This document shows positions 34,375 through 44,490 of a DNA stretch of 64,000 nucleotides, one piece after another. Position numbers and translations under genes: made by a program. Source of the stretch: Chinchilla lanigera (Eukaryota > Chordata > Mammalia > Rodentia > Chinchillidae); contig NW_004955477.1 of NCBI RefSeq assembly GCF_000276665.1, forward strand, positions 3,903,893 through 3,967,892, read 5' to 3'. Position 1 is the first letter of the stretch; each line of letters starts with the position of its first letter. The notes beneath the pieces are model-generated. The model was not told the origin of the DNA and made no database searches. It was given only the letters and a program-made list of their open reading frames with translations.

Positions 34375-34570
34375 CAGTGGTTTTCAACTGAGATGATTTG
34401 TCCCTCAGGGGACAGTTAGCAGTGTCTGGAAACGTGATTACAAGTATTATTGCCATCTGGTCAGTCATGGTCAAGAATGCTGCTAAACTTCATAAAATGT
34501 ACAGAAAAGACCCATGCAATAATGAGTTATTCAGCCCCAAATACCAAAATGCTGAGGTCGAGAAGCCCTG
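34375..34570 (+). mobile_element. MER5A-like hAT-Charlie element
   Basis: Opens cagtggttttcaactgagat, with 'tgtccctcaggggacagtta', 'gctgctaaacttcataaaat' and the end 'gctgaggtcgagaagccctg', in the order of the ancient mammalian MER5A consensus. The flanks ttctagag and ccttagag partly match as an 8-base target duplication. Confidence 0.85.
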
Positions 34571-34679
34571 CCTTAGAGCAATCACATATAAAACTATACA
34601 AAGATATATACTCAACAATATAGGTTAATTAACATGGAATGCATTTCTTAAAATGTTCAGCTGAATCACAGGAATGTAA

Positions 34680-35640
34680 GAGAGGGTGCACAATGCAACA
34701 AGGATCAGAGGGAATGAACAAAACATTAAGGTCACAGACTTAAATTATAACATAGATAATTGCACTAAATGTAAATGGCCTAAACATATCCAATAAAGGA
34801 GAGTGGTTGGCAGAATGGATGAAAAAATGTTATTCAACTATATGTTGTCTGCAAGAAACTGTTTTGAAATATAGTATAGGTTAAGAGTAAAAGAGGGAAA
34901 ATACGCTTTACAAACACTAATAAAAAGGGAACTAGTATAGATATATTAATATCAGATGAAGCAGGCTTTCGAGCAAAGATAACCAGAGCTAAAGAGGGTA
35001 ATTTCTAGTGATAAAAGTGACTTTACAATTTACCAAGACAAATTCTAATCATGTGTATCACAATCAGCAGAGTTGAACTGAAAGAAGACACTTTATCCAA
35101 TTGGCAGTGCTTTGAAGTAGTAGTATTTGGTACTAGCAAAGTCATGGTGAGATGCTCAATAATGATGTGAGAATAGAAATGTATATAACAGTTCTGAAAA
35201 AAGCATTTAACTTGTATATCATGAAGGCTTAATTAGCGTAACTTTTTTGGGGGGGTATGTACTGGGACTCAAACTCAGGACCTTATACTTGTCAGGGAGG
35301 CACGTGCTACTGAGCTAAATCCCCAGCCCAACTAGTCTAAGCTTTCAACTCAGTATTTCACTTTTAAGAATCTCTTTTAAGGGGAGAATTAAAGAAGTCA
35401 AAATTTATTTATGCAGAAAACTTTATAATGGAGATGTTTACAGTAGCAAAACTTAGAGACATTCAAACATTTCCACTAATTGACAAATACTTGAGAAATT
35501 ATACTATATTCAAGCAGAGTGCTACTTGTTAAAATAACATTTCATAGGACTTAGCAGTACCAACTTATAGAGGAGAGATTTTAAAGCAAAAATGCAGTGT
35601 GTAAAGCTGTATATGTAAAGAATAAATTGAGACCTAATTA
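34680..35640 (+). mobile_element. L1 ORF2 endonuclease-region remnant, forward
   Basis: 'gcactaaatgtaaatggcct', 'gcagaatggatgaaaaaatg', 'atgttgtctgcaagaaactg' and 'atatcagatgaagcaggct' follow the order of the L1 endonuclease coding region. After the ID insertion at 35242 the text is less certain and may belong to another L1 part. No frame is intact. Confidence 0.65.
35242..35329 (-). mobile_element. ID SINE, reverse
   Basis: 'gtactgggactcaaactcag', 'cttgtcagggaggcacgtg' and 'ctactgagctaaatcccca' form a reverse ID interrupting the L1 remnant. Confidence 0.85.
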
Positions 35641-35910
35641 TAAATAAAATTATTAGAAAAGAATGTAACAATAGGAGCAAAAATTAACAAGGCTTATGTC
35701 AGTTTTTCCATTTTTTTTTTCACCAAACTTCCTATTATAAAATATGTTCATGGCAAGAAAAAGTTACTTCCAAAAATTGCATGAAAATGAGAGGATATAC
35801 ACAAAATGTCCAATATAATGCTAAGTCTAGAACAAAAAAAACTCAACAGGCTGTGAAATTCTTGTACTTAATTGTGAACATAAAAAATGGTAAGAAAGTA
35901 TAACTATTAC

Positions 35911-36032
35911 TAGAGTGACCACCTGTCTTGGATTGCCTGTCTCTGTTTCATTGTCCAGGGTAATTGTTAATAGTGTCCCCTGTTATTCTCAAGTGGTCCA
36001 TGGTTTAGATGATAAGTTGCATGAGCACCCTG
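35911..36032. mobile_element. Short palindromic DNA-transposon MITE
   Basis: Starts tagagtgaccacctgtcttg and ends catgagcaccctgg, an imperfect inverted repeat of AG(A/G)GTG-type termini, with 'gtaattgttaatagtgtccc' inside. Resembles old mammalian MITEs of the MER53 kind. The family name is uncertain. Confidence 0.5.
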
Positions 36033-36057
36033 GCTACAGTGAATATTAAAAAGAATA

Positions 36058-36203
36058 TTAATAATAAATTAAATGTTGTACATGTATTATCTCATTTAAT
36101 CCCCTGTATAGCTGAATAATCTCTACCTTATAGAGGTACCAAAAAGTTAAGCAACCTGCCCAAGTTCACACATTAGCAAGTAGCAGAGAGTAGCTTTGAA
36201 TGA
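36058..36203 (-). mobile_element. MIR fragment, reverse
   Basis: 'atctcatttaatcccctgta', 'agttaagcaacctgcccaag' and 'cacacattagcaagtagcag' are the reverse complement of the MIR core. It stops about 30 bases short of the ADAM12 exon boundary. Confidence 0.8.
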
Positions 36204-36233
36204 TATCCCATCAAATGAGCACTGGCCCCTTAC

Positions 36234-36407
36234 CTGGGCCTGCCTCAGTGCAGGATTGGCTGGCAGGGGTCTGGCAGGGCCACTTGGTACCCGAGGAGTC
36301 TGGTGGAGTGGTGGGAGCACTCGCTGGGGTGACTGGGGCTGAGGGATGGCAAGGGTACTGAGGGGTCTGCTGATGTCCACATTCAGACATGGCGGTGGTC
36401 TCCTGTC
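36234..36407 (-). CDS. ADAM12: ADAM12 cytoplasmic-tail exon (proline-rich)
   Basis: 58 codons, phase 0 at both ends, acceptor gactgcag|GAC and donor CAG|gtaagg. Begins DRRPPPCLNVDISRPLSTLA and ends ARPLPANPALRQAQ, with PQRVLPPLHQTPRVP between. Several PxxP motifs of SH3-ligand type are present, including RPLPANP, as in the human tail. The start is two codons shorter than human, which I recall as DNPRRLLQCQN before VDISRP. Being a multiple of three, the exon could be skipped without a frame change. Confidence 0.96.
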
Positions 36408-36899
36408 CTGCAGTCAAAGCAAAGAGCTATGCTGTAATGGGTTTCAGCAGTATCAATAAATCGTAAGGAAGCAGCAACACTAACTTGTGTTCTTTGGCCA
36501 AAAGTGGAGGAGGGTGGAAAAGGCAAGAAGTCCAGGGTATCCATGAGAAAGAATCTATATTTACACTCCAGAATTCTAACAGAAACACTCCACCACCACG
36601 ACACACACATCAGGCCAAATCTGGGGTGGGTGATCACTTTGTGTTTGTATTTTAAACGCTGGTTTAATAAATAGGTGCAAGACCTTTTAGGAAGTACCGA
36701 GAATGAAGACACAATCCAGATTTCAAGGAAGCTAGAAAGAGGATGTGTAAAGAAGACACAACTTAGTGTATGCAGAGCTGAACGTGAATGCAAAAAACTA
36801 CTTAGAATTGAGACATTGGGAAGCTGTGCCAAGGTCAGGGGCTTGTTTCTGGAGACCGTGTCCCTCAGATCCCATGCAGCATGGCCTTGAACTTCAGGC

Positions 36900-37330
36900 C
36901 CCCACTGCTTCCTGTCTTCCTCACTGTCTTATATAACTGCACATATTTGACATGCAGAGTTTGGTAATTTCTGACCAATGTTTACACAAATGAAGGCATC
37001 AGAACAAGCACTATAGGAAACATTCATTATCCCAAAGAATTTCCTCCTTCCCTTCCCCACCTCCATCTCCTTGACACTGGTAACCTCTGATCCACTTTCT
37101 GTCACCATGAATTATTTTGCATTTAAAGAGTTGGATGTAAACAGGATCATAGAGTACATACTCTTCTTCTGTATGTCTTCTCCCAGAATAATAATTTTGA
37201 GATTCACCCCTGACATTCAGTATACCAGCAATTAATTCCTTCTTATTGCTGAATAACGTGTCCCTGAGTAAATCCACCACAGTTTACCCTTGTACCTGTT
37301 GATGGACAGTAGGGTTGTTTCTAGTTTTAA
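36900..37330 (-). mobile_element. L1M 3' end, antisense
   Basis: 'ctccatctccttgacactgg', 'ttggatgtaaacaggatcat', 'cttattgctgaataacgtgt' and 'gttgatggacagtagggttg' are the reverse complement of an old L1M 3' end, parallel to the fragment at 4890. Confidence 0.75.
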
Positions 37331-37585
37331 AAATAAAGTTGTAGTCTGGCTCTCTAGAATCACATTGTTGCATGTGGTCCCAGGTTTGGGGATAAAGCGT
37401 AGTAAAGTTTCTGAGGCATCATGGTGGCTGCCTTTCTGGGACCTTACCCTCCGTCTTGGATCAAGGGAGGTAAAATAATTACCTACGGAATATGTGATAA
37501 TGACTATTTTCAATCGTTTTTCATTTCTTGACATCAGTCTTCTTCCCTGTTATAATTTGGATTCTTCCACTACAATATTCTAAAA

Positions 37586-37786
37586 AATTTATTTTGATAA
37601 TACTGGGGATTGAACCCAGGGCCTTCACACTGTGCTGTATCTCCAGCCTTTTTTATTTTTTAAAATTTTGAGACAGGGTCACACTAAATCACTGAATTGC
37701 CTGGAATGGGCTTGAACTTGTGATCCTCCTGCCTCAGCTTGCCAGAGTGCTGGGATGATAGGCATGTACCAGCATGTCTGGCTAAT
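37586..37786 (-). mobile_element. B1-ID dimeric SINE, reverse
   Basis: An ID half ('tactggggattgaacccagg', 'gctgtatctccagcc') joins a B1 half ('gagacagggtcacactaaat', 'gcctcagcttgccagagtgc', 'gatgataggcatgtaccagc'). On the - strand the order is B1 then ID. Confidence 0.8.
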
Positions 37787-38102
37787 ACTTAAGAATTCTT
37801 ATGGAGATATATATATATAAAATGGTGGGGAAAAAGTAAATATGAGAGTGTAAACTTAGTAATAATTCATCAGGGTAGTAGGAATAGTAACAGACTGCAG
37901 GGAACTTTAAGGTACTCTCAGCTAAGGATCCAGGTCTTTGAAAGAGGGGGACTAGGCTTCCATAGCTCTGGGCTAGGGTGAAATGATAAAAGAAAGCTTA
38001 GTGAAACTCTTCAAAATGCTTTCGGATAACACCAGGCCAGACAAGCTCATCAGACCCCAGGCAGTGGCCCCCATCGCGTGTCTCAGGTGTGTCCCAGCTT
38101 AC

Positions 38103-38211
38103 CTTAGCTGTGTGGGAATGTGGCGGCCTACCCGTCAGGCCCTTTCCGTGGCGGATGAGGTGAGCCTGACCAGGTTGGGAAGCACTGGTTGGCCGGGAAG
38201 AGCGCACACAC
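38103..38211 (-). CDS. ADAM12: ADAM12 cytoplasmic-tail exon after the membrane exon
   Basis: Acceptor accttgcag|G completes the Arg codon split by the upstream exon; donor AAG|gtaagc is phase 0. Thirty-six codons: CVRSSRPTSASQPGQAHLIR then HGKGLTGRPPHSHTAK. Human has CVRPSRPPRGFQPCQAHLGH here as I recall, so this exon is among the least conserved of the gene; the Cys of FQPCQ is replaced by Gly. Confidence 0.95.
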
Positions 38212-38396
38212 CTGCAAGGTAACCACATACACGCTGACTGAAGGGCTTCCCCTTCTTGGCTTAACATCATAGATTTTGTTTACTGTGTCACTCAAAACAT
38301 AACTTACTTATTTTCATTCATTGTGGTAAACATGCGAAAGAAAAGAACACTTTTGAGATGTAAAAATAAATACTGATTTCCCCCCCAAAGCCACTA

Positions 38397-38831
38397 TTAT
38401 GTCAAATTAGTTCTTGCAGCCTGTATTTCTTGTAGAAATACAGCTTTGTGACACTCAGGAGATATCTTGTATGAAGCTGGCATTTCAGCAATAATATCTT
38501 TGAGTACATTTGGATCAAAAGCTACCCCATCTGATGAAACATTCCAGTATCCCCATCTCTTATAAAAATTACTAGTGTAAGGGTAGAATAAAACACATCC
38601 ATGGAATTTATCAACACATTGCTCATTTATATAACGAGCAGCAAATAGTTTGGAGGGAAAGTATAAAAGACAGCTAGTGTGGTAGAAATTAAAAAACAAG
38701 CCAAGCAAATAAAATACACTGAAAAGACCCAGTCTTACTACCGAAACAGTCTCTTTGCTGAAGACCACAAAGTGAGAAGTGGTTTGTGGTATCATTTCTT
38801 GAAAAGATGATGGCACAAAGTTAGGGGTACC
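38397..38831 (-). other. 145-codon open frame inside ADAM12 intron, unknown
   Basis: Open from the donor of the membrane exon to a stop at about 38397, but out of phase with that exon, whose own frame meets TAA at 38821-38823. The first ATG lies near 38804. The predicted peptide has a hydrophobic stretch (LGLFSVFYLLGLFFNFYHTS) and a Cys- and Tyr-rich middle. I do not recognise it. Open frames this long are expected by chance in 64 kb, so this is not called a gene. Confidence 0.15.
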
Positions 38832-38966
38832 TTAGCTTCTCAATGGTTGTTTTTTTATTTGTAAACAGTAGTCGTATCAAGGTCTTCCTTTTGAGATACA
38901 CCACACATCCAGCAGCCAGGAGACACAGGATGGTCACCAGAATTCCTATAGTTAAGCCTTGGTTAT
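38831..38966 (-). CDS. ADAM12: ADAM12 transmembrane exon (long isoform)
   Basis: Acceptor tgtttcag|AT completes an Asp codon; donor CTAAG|gtaccc leaves a split Arg. Encodes NQGLTIGILVTILCLLAAGC then VVYLKRKTLIRLLFTNKKTT. A single hydrophobic segment of about 20 residues followed by the basic stop-transfer KRK anchors the long isoform in the membrane. Human has Phe at the position of the last Cys of the segment, as I recall, so this species gains a membrane-edge cysteine. Confidence 0.97.
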
Positions 38967-41900
38967 CTGAAACAAAACACATCTAGCTCACGGAAGGAGG
39001 CAGTTATAATGAAATACGGGAGGTATCACATTGTGACATTTATGGCAGAGTGAACTTTGAAGGAACAAACAGAGACGAGGTGAATAAATCCCCGGATGAT
39101 GTACTAATAAATTAGTCTTACTTCAGCGGTCCTGGGTGAGGTTCAGTGTGCGCTGCCATCACTCATTTGTGACAACTCTGGCGCTTACTAAACAGGAACA
39201 TGCTCTGGTAGGTGGGACTGTGGCTGGACCACACGGCTCCCTGAGCCAGGCAACCATGGTGGCCAACCGAAAGGAGCAGGGACCATCCCTCAAGCCGGAT
39301 CAGAATTAGAGTCCCCAAACTAAAATGCGTCCAGCATCTTCACAAATCAGCTACTGTACTTGAAAGCCCCTTCTCTCACTCTATGATATTAGAGATCTGC
39401 TTTATCTTTTTCCTATAATAATTATTATTTTTTATAATGAGACTATTTCAGATAATGAAAAGAAAAAGCTTGAATGACTTCCCCCTGGGACTTCACTCTA
39501 CGGCCTTTCTAGCGTATGCTTCATATAGCAGGTATGCAGAGGAGCAACACAAAGTCATTTGTGACTTCAGTTACCCAGGCTCCCCTCCTTCTGTCCCTTC
39601 AACCCCTTGCTGGCTGTGGGTCTGAGCAGCGGCAGCCCCCTCTCTGGGGGAGAATGCCTTCACACCCTGTTTCTGGACTTTGTTCCTAACTGACACATCC
39701 TATCAGCGGTATGTCTACGCCAGAATTGATTCACTTGTTCGTGTAGCTAGAAAAGCTTCCCTCTGGTTTTGTGGCTAACATGTCATTCATTTAAGACTCT
39801 TAGCAACAACCAGGGGCTCTGAATAGAGTTCGGTTGTCTCATAAAGCGAATTAAAAAAGGAGCAACACAAGTCTTGAACCGTAATTTCTAGTTGCTTAAA
39901 ATCAATCTATAAGTCTTAGACTGATCAATTTATCCAACATTTACTGGGCCCCCAGCAAACTGCCCCTGGGCACCCCTAGGGTTGCCTCTCTTCCTGAGCA
40001 GGTGTCAAACACTGAATTCCCAGAGGGAGGTAGGTAGGTTGTGACTCCATTACCCTCATCTGTGTTCTGCACAGCTGGCTTTCCACATCCCCTCTCTCAG
40101 CCACCATCACCCCTGCCTGGCCTGTCCCACTTTTGGGTCTCTGTGCAGCCAGCCCAGCTCTGCTTAGAGCACATTGCTCGCTGACCCTGCAGATCTCAGC
40201 AGACGCATGATGGTACAATGATAAAGCTTGAACCCACTTTGGACATCCATCCCCACACTGTTCCTGAGCCTGTGGTGTGCCCCTACTCTCTCCCTAACCT
40301 CCCACTTATCACGCCATGTGCTACCTCCTCTGCCCTCTCCAGGACCTGGAGAACAGCCAGCATGTGGCAGTACTTGCTGACCCAGTGAGCCAAGGTGGGG
40401 CCAGAGAGCAGTGGGAAGTGGGGACAGTGAAGCCAGGGAGCTCTTGGTCACACCTGCCTCTCTCAGGCACATGTTGAGGGGAAGTGTTTACCATACACCT
40501 TCTTTTAAGAAATGAAGACAACAGTGGGTGGAGTTGGGTCCTTCGGGGGTTTTGTTTTTAACATTCTTCCTTGGTGTAATGGAGAGGGTGATCACTACCA
40601 TGAAACCCGAGTGCACTGGTCATGCATGTCCACATCGGAGACAGGCTTGGAGCAGCCCCCCTTCTCCAGTCCCTTTGAATGACATCAGGTTTGCTTAGAT
40701 ATAGAATGGATAGAAAGGTCTTTGATGGACTGAAAAATAAACCTTGCTATTTTTGTACAATGAATGGAAGAAGTCCCATTAGAATATTAATTTGCAGTAA
40801 GTGACTGTTTTTCAAGGCTTGAGATTGCATTGGGAAAAGAACCCGCTTGGCCCAGCCTTTGCTGCTCCCTACTGCAGCGGGTGCTAATAAAAAGCAGGAC
40901 TTTCTGGGCCTTTCCCTACCTGCTCAGGGCCTGGGCCTGAAAGAGCAGAGACCTGGGGCTCTCAGGAGCAACACTGGAACACATCTGTATTTCAGGGGTG
41001 GTGACAGGGCATTCACTGGCCCTGCTTGTGCAGCTTCGTCAGATATGCCTGGGAGGCTGGCCTCCCCTCCAGAGCTCAGGGCGTGTTCTGCCTGGGCCTG
41101 CAGAGCAGTGTTGTGTCTGTTGTCATAGAAATGGTGGCAAAACCAGATTCAGTGCTGCCAGTCACAGCAGGCCTTGGGGATGCATGACCTCTTGCGCAGC
41201 AGCACTGGTCACACTCCAAGCATCATGGGTGTTCAGATGTATGCCAAGGAGGCCCTAGCAGTCCTCTCCATCACTCACCACCTGCTCTGGCTCCCCAGCT
41301 GCTCTCTGGGCTGGCAGCCTGCCCCTCCCTTTTTTTTGCTTTGTTTCTTTCACTTTAAAAGGGACATCCTTCAGACTTGTCCTTCAAATGCCTGACAAGA
41401 ACTCAGAGAAAACAGCACTGTACTAGGAGGCCAGTTCTAAAGCTCATCTGAGGAGAAATGAATGGAGGATTCAAACACAGCTGCTATCATATTAAGAGTT
41501 TCTCTGGGAACAGGGATTTGTGCCTCGATCTTTGCTATATGACACTGGACACATTACTTCCCTGTGCCTCAGGTCCTTTATTTAACCATCACACCTGCTG
41601 TAGCGTAGTGTAAGGAGCAGATGACATCATGCACATGAATTGCTTAGCATGGTGCCGGTACACAGCTGCTTCATACAGAGTCACCATACTGTTGCTGCTG
41701 CCATAGAAACTATGAACTTTATTACAAGGTGTCCTTCTTTCTGGTCAGCGTTTTAAAGGGCATTAAGCATCACACCTTGTGGCCCCAGCACAGAGAAGTC
41801 AGGCTTCACAAAGTTCTTTGGTACGATGATAAAGTTCAAACCAACTTGGTGTTCACCACAGACACTGCCTTAGCTGAGAAGAGTGTTACAGGCCAAGACC

Positions 41901-42132
41901 CTGACAAACTTAGCCAGAGAGTAAAGGGCCTTGGGAGACGATCAGGTGAGAAGGATGGAGCACTGCACACTGGGAGAGGCCTCAGGCTGGGTCTGAGCCA
42001 CATGGGGTCCCCCACCTCCCCACGGGCACCATGTTGGTGTTGCACCCATACTGATACCCGGCTAGCCTACCTGGCTACCTACCACACCCAGAGCTCAGTG
42101 CCCACCTCCCAGTGTGCAGGGGCCTCACTCAC
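38967..42132 (-). other. ADAM12: ADAM12 intron; expected site of the short-isoform exon
   Basis: 3.2-kb intron splitting an Asp codon. In human this is where the alternative ADAM12-S terminal exon lies. I looked on the - strand for the known C-terminal tail (EARQEAAES...STASLTLI) and did not find it. A MIR fragment lies at 41520. A GC-richer stretch at 40840-41340 carries only chance frames. Confidence 0.7.
41520..41690 (+). mobile_element. MIR fragment, forward
   Basis: 'ctttgctatatgacactgga', 'cattacttccctgtgcctca' and 'gcttagcatggtgccggtac' follow the MIR core and tail order. Confidence 0.7.
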
Positions 42133-42241
42133 CTGCTTGCCTGATGGGGCCACTGTCTGTGCTTCCTCCAAAGCCAAACTTGTCACAGAAGGGAGGTGCC
42201 CAGTGGGCCTCACAGTGGCAGTTCTTCCTGTTGTTGCATAC
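42133..42241 (-). CDS. ADAM12: ADAM12 EGF-like exon
   Basis: Phase-0 acceptor ccgaaag|GTA and donor GCAG|gtgagt, which splits an Asp codon with the next exon. Thirty-six codons: [20 protein letters not shown] then [16 protein letters not shown]. The C-x(5)-C-x-C-x(8)-C spacing is the second half of the EGF-like domain. Virtually identical to human as recalled. The acceptor (tgtcccgaaag) is weaker than the others in this gene. This is the last exon shared by long and short isoforms in human. Confidence 0.97.
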
Positions 42242-43508
42242 CTTTCGGGACAGCAGGGGGGTGAGACATCCAAAGGAGAAGTGTTAGGGCGCAGCCACTA
42301 CATGGTGTGGTGATAAATCTCTGATAAATACTCTAGCACCATAGCAAAGTAAAAGCACTGAGGCCAGAGATCCCACCAGCATGTACTCAGCCAAACTCAG
42401 TGAAGGTCACAGTGAGAACCAGCCCAAAATAGTACCATACAGGTGAGGCTGGAGCCAGAGGCTGTACAAGGAACACAACCTGGGTGTTAGCAGCTCCTGA
42501 GAGAATTATGGGTGTTATTAAGTCTCACCAGCTCTCTGTTCCCTCTTTTTTCTTCCCAGACTTCCTGTCATTTTTAAATCCAAGAAACCCTCACTATCTG
42601 ACTGTAAGGAGAAATGCTGTCCACAGTGAGGCAGAATCTGCCACAGGGACCTGAATCAGACTGCCAGAGCATCTTGGGACCTGACAGGCTTGGGACACAC
42701 TTCTGCCCCTTTCAGACAGGATCATGGAGGCTGGGTGATTCTGGGAGTTCTTGTCTCCTGTTTCTTGATGCCTGCAAAGGTACACAGGAGTTCCACTAAC
42801 ACTTCCTCCAGTCCTGCTCCAATCTCTCACTCCTGAAATGCGCACTTTCTACTTGAGTTTCTCAGTGGTCATGCCTGGGCTTTGCATCATGCATGGTGGG
42901 AAGACAATAATGAACTCCTCTCCTCATGAAGTAAGAGGAAGGCTCTGGGATGGCAAGCATGAGGTGCCCAGAAAGGAGGAGGTTCTGGAGCAGGTCCCTG
43001 ACTAGGAGATCAGCATTCTATATGGAGGGGCCTGGGAGTCCTTCTTACCAGTTATCAGGGTTACTGATGGTGGTTCTTTCTTGATTGAACTTACTATCAT
43101 TATGTATGTAAGCTACGAACCAGTGCACAAACCAATGGCATCTGTATGTGTTTCTGTGAAAGCTAGAGAATCCTTTCAGGGTGCTGCATAAAGACAAATC
43201 ACTCAACAGAATTTCTGACAAGTTAGGGATGGGGACAGCAGCAAAATGACTGGGAAAAGCTACACAGGACAAGAAAGATGTGCACTCAGATGGCTGTTGA
43301 GTGTCTAAGCTTCCCCTCCACTTAAATAAACAAACTATACATTGCAGATAAGGAACTTGTGACTGGTTTATGCATGGATGTTAAAGCAGAACTATAGTTA
43401 GTAAACCAATCCTGAAGGCCGTGCTTTAAAACATTAGTGCCAAATACACATTTTAATAGTTTAAGGCAAAATAAATAACATGAAGTATGTGCCCTGATTG
43501 TGGAGGGT

Positions 43509-43647
43509 TCCTTTTCTTTCTTTTCTCTCCTTTCCTTTCCTTTCTTTTTCTTTTCTTTCTTTTTCTTTCCTTTCTTTCTCTCTCTCCCTCTCCTCTTCCC
43601 TCTCCCCCTCCCTCTGTGTGTGTCTCTCTCCCTCTCTCTTTCTTTCT
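43509..43647 (+). repeat. Polypyrimidine (TTTC/CT) tract
   Basis: About 140 bases nearly all C and T, moving from TTTCC units to CTCTCC and then TGTG/CTCTC. It leads into an ID fragment, so it may have grown from the SINE tail. Confidence 0.92.
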
Positions 43648-43682
43648 AGGAATTGAACCAGGACCTTGTGCTTGCCTGGCCT
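43648..43682 (-). mobile_element. Truncated ID SINE, reverse
   Basis: Only 'aggaattgaaccaggacctt' and 'gtgcttgcctggcc' survive, the 3' half of an ID in reverse orientation. Confidence 0.65.
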
Positions 43683-44152
43683 GACTTTTTTTCTTTTGGA
43701 TGAATTCAACACTGCTGGTTTCTTTTTTGGTGAAATCAACTATTTGGCCCCACTGCTTCAGATTTGAAGCTGGACAGTCAAGACAGCCTGGGATGATTTA
43801 GGAAGTGTCATTCTACAAAGCTCCAATTAAGCTGTATTATGTAGCCTGTGGCAGAGTCCATGCTAATCTGAGTGCTTTGGCTCTTTCCTCCAAGGTGCCG
43901 CTGATGACAAGCCACACCTTAGATTCACGTTCATATCCTGCACTGCACAATCTCCCACTGCAATGTACAGCAGCATGGCCTTTTGAGCTCATGGCCAAGA
44001 AGAGCAGTCCTGACATCTCACTTGGAGGTAACGCTGGTGAGCCTACTTTCATGAGGGGGGAATGTGGTGCGGCTACCAATCGCTAAGTTTTGTCACTGTT
44101 CTGAAAATTGTATCTTTTCTCTCTGATGTGTGCATGAGACCCTAAGGATATT

Positions 44153-44250
44153 AGAGAGAGAGAGAGAGAGAGAGGGGGAGAGAGAGACACAGAGAGACAG
44201 AGAGAGACAGAGACACAGAGACACAGAGAAGCAGAGAGACAGAAACAGAA
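44153..44250 (+). repeat. (GA)n-rich simple repeat
   Basis: Pure GA at the start, then GAGAGACA and CACAGAGA variants. Complementary in composition to the pyrimidine tract about 600 bases upstream. Confidence 0.93.
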
Positions 44251-44397
44251 ACATCCAGGGTCCTCCAGCCTGCTTGGTGGAGACCAGTCTAGGTTATGGT
44301 GGACATACCATTCTCCCACCACTGGATTTTGGCTTCAATACTCAAACAATAGGGCTGGACCCTTTTATCTCTTATAGCCATTTGAAAAACTCTATGT

Positions 44398-44490
44398 GTC
44401 CAGCCATACCACCCTGACCCTGTTTAACCCCTTCCCATCTCAGAAGCTAAGCAGAGTCAGGCCTGGAGAGTACTTGGGTGGGAGAACTCT
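44398..44490 (+). pseudogene. 5S rRNA-derived pseudogene
   Basis: Begins like a 5S gene ('ccagccataccaccctga') and keeps the internal promoter region well: 'cagaagctaagcagagtcag', then 'gcctggagagtacttgggtg' and 'ggaga'. The part between about 44420 and 44435 and the 3' end beyond 'ggaga' do not match 5S. Scattered 5S pseudogenes are common in mammals. A 5S-headed SINE was considered, but no tRNA-unrelated tail repeat is seen. Not expected to give functional rRNA. Confidence 0.85.

Larger units (their letters stand above)
21039..36233 (-). other. ADAM12: ADAM12 15.2-kb intron
   Basis: Phase-0 intron between two tail exons and the largest in the window. No coding exon was found. About half is recognisable repeat: MIR, B1, two L1 blocks, hAT elements, a MaLR LTR, a Tigger-like transposon, ID SINEs, MER5A-like and other MITEs and a (TG)n microsatellite, listed separately. 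The unique stretches at about 22330-24590, 29930-30960 and 32110-33370 show no gene. Confidence 0.85.
36408..38102 (-). other. ADAM12: ADAM12 intron
   Basis: 1.7-kb phase-0 intron. Contains an old antisense L1M 3' end and a reverse B1-ID dimer. A 149-codon open frame (36383-36832, - strand) overlaps the exon in the wrong frame and has no recognisable content. Confidence 0.9.

Noticed and set aside
36383..36832. 149-codon open frame on the - strand
   Set aside because: Overlaps the proline-rich ADAM12 exon in the wrong frame and runs into intron; no recognisable content.
40150..40480. Possible ADAM12-S exon on the - strand
   Set aside because: A short match (agacgcatg) to the human short-isoform exon was noticed near 40200, but the bases around it, the frame and the stop do not fit.
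41729..42313. 194-codon open frame on the + strand
   Set aside because: It runs antisense across the ADAM12 EGF-like exon, whose high GC content and conservation explain the lack of stops. No domain or splice structure is seen.
43805..44086. Overlapping frames on both strands suggesting a retrocopy
   Set aside because: Neither translation resembles a protein I know, and no A tail or target duplication was found.
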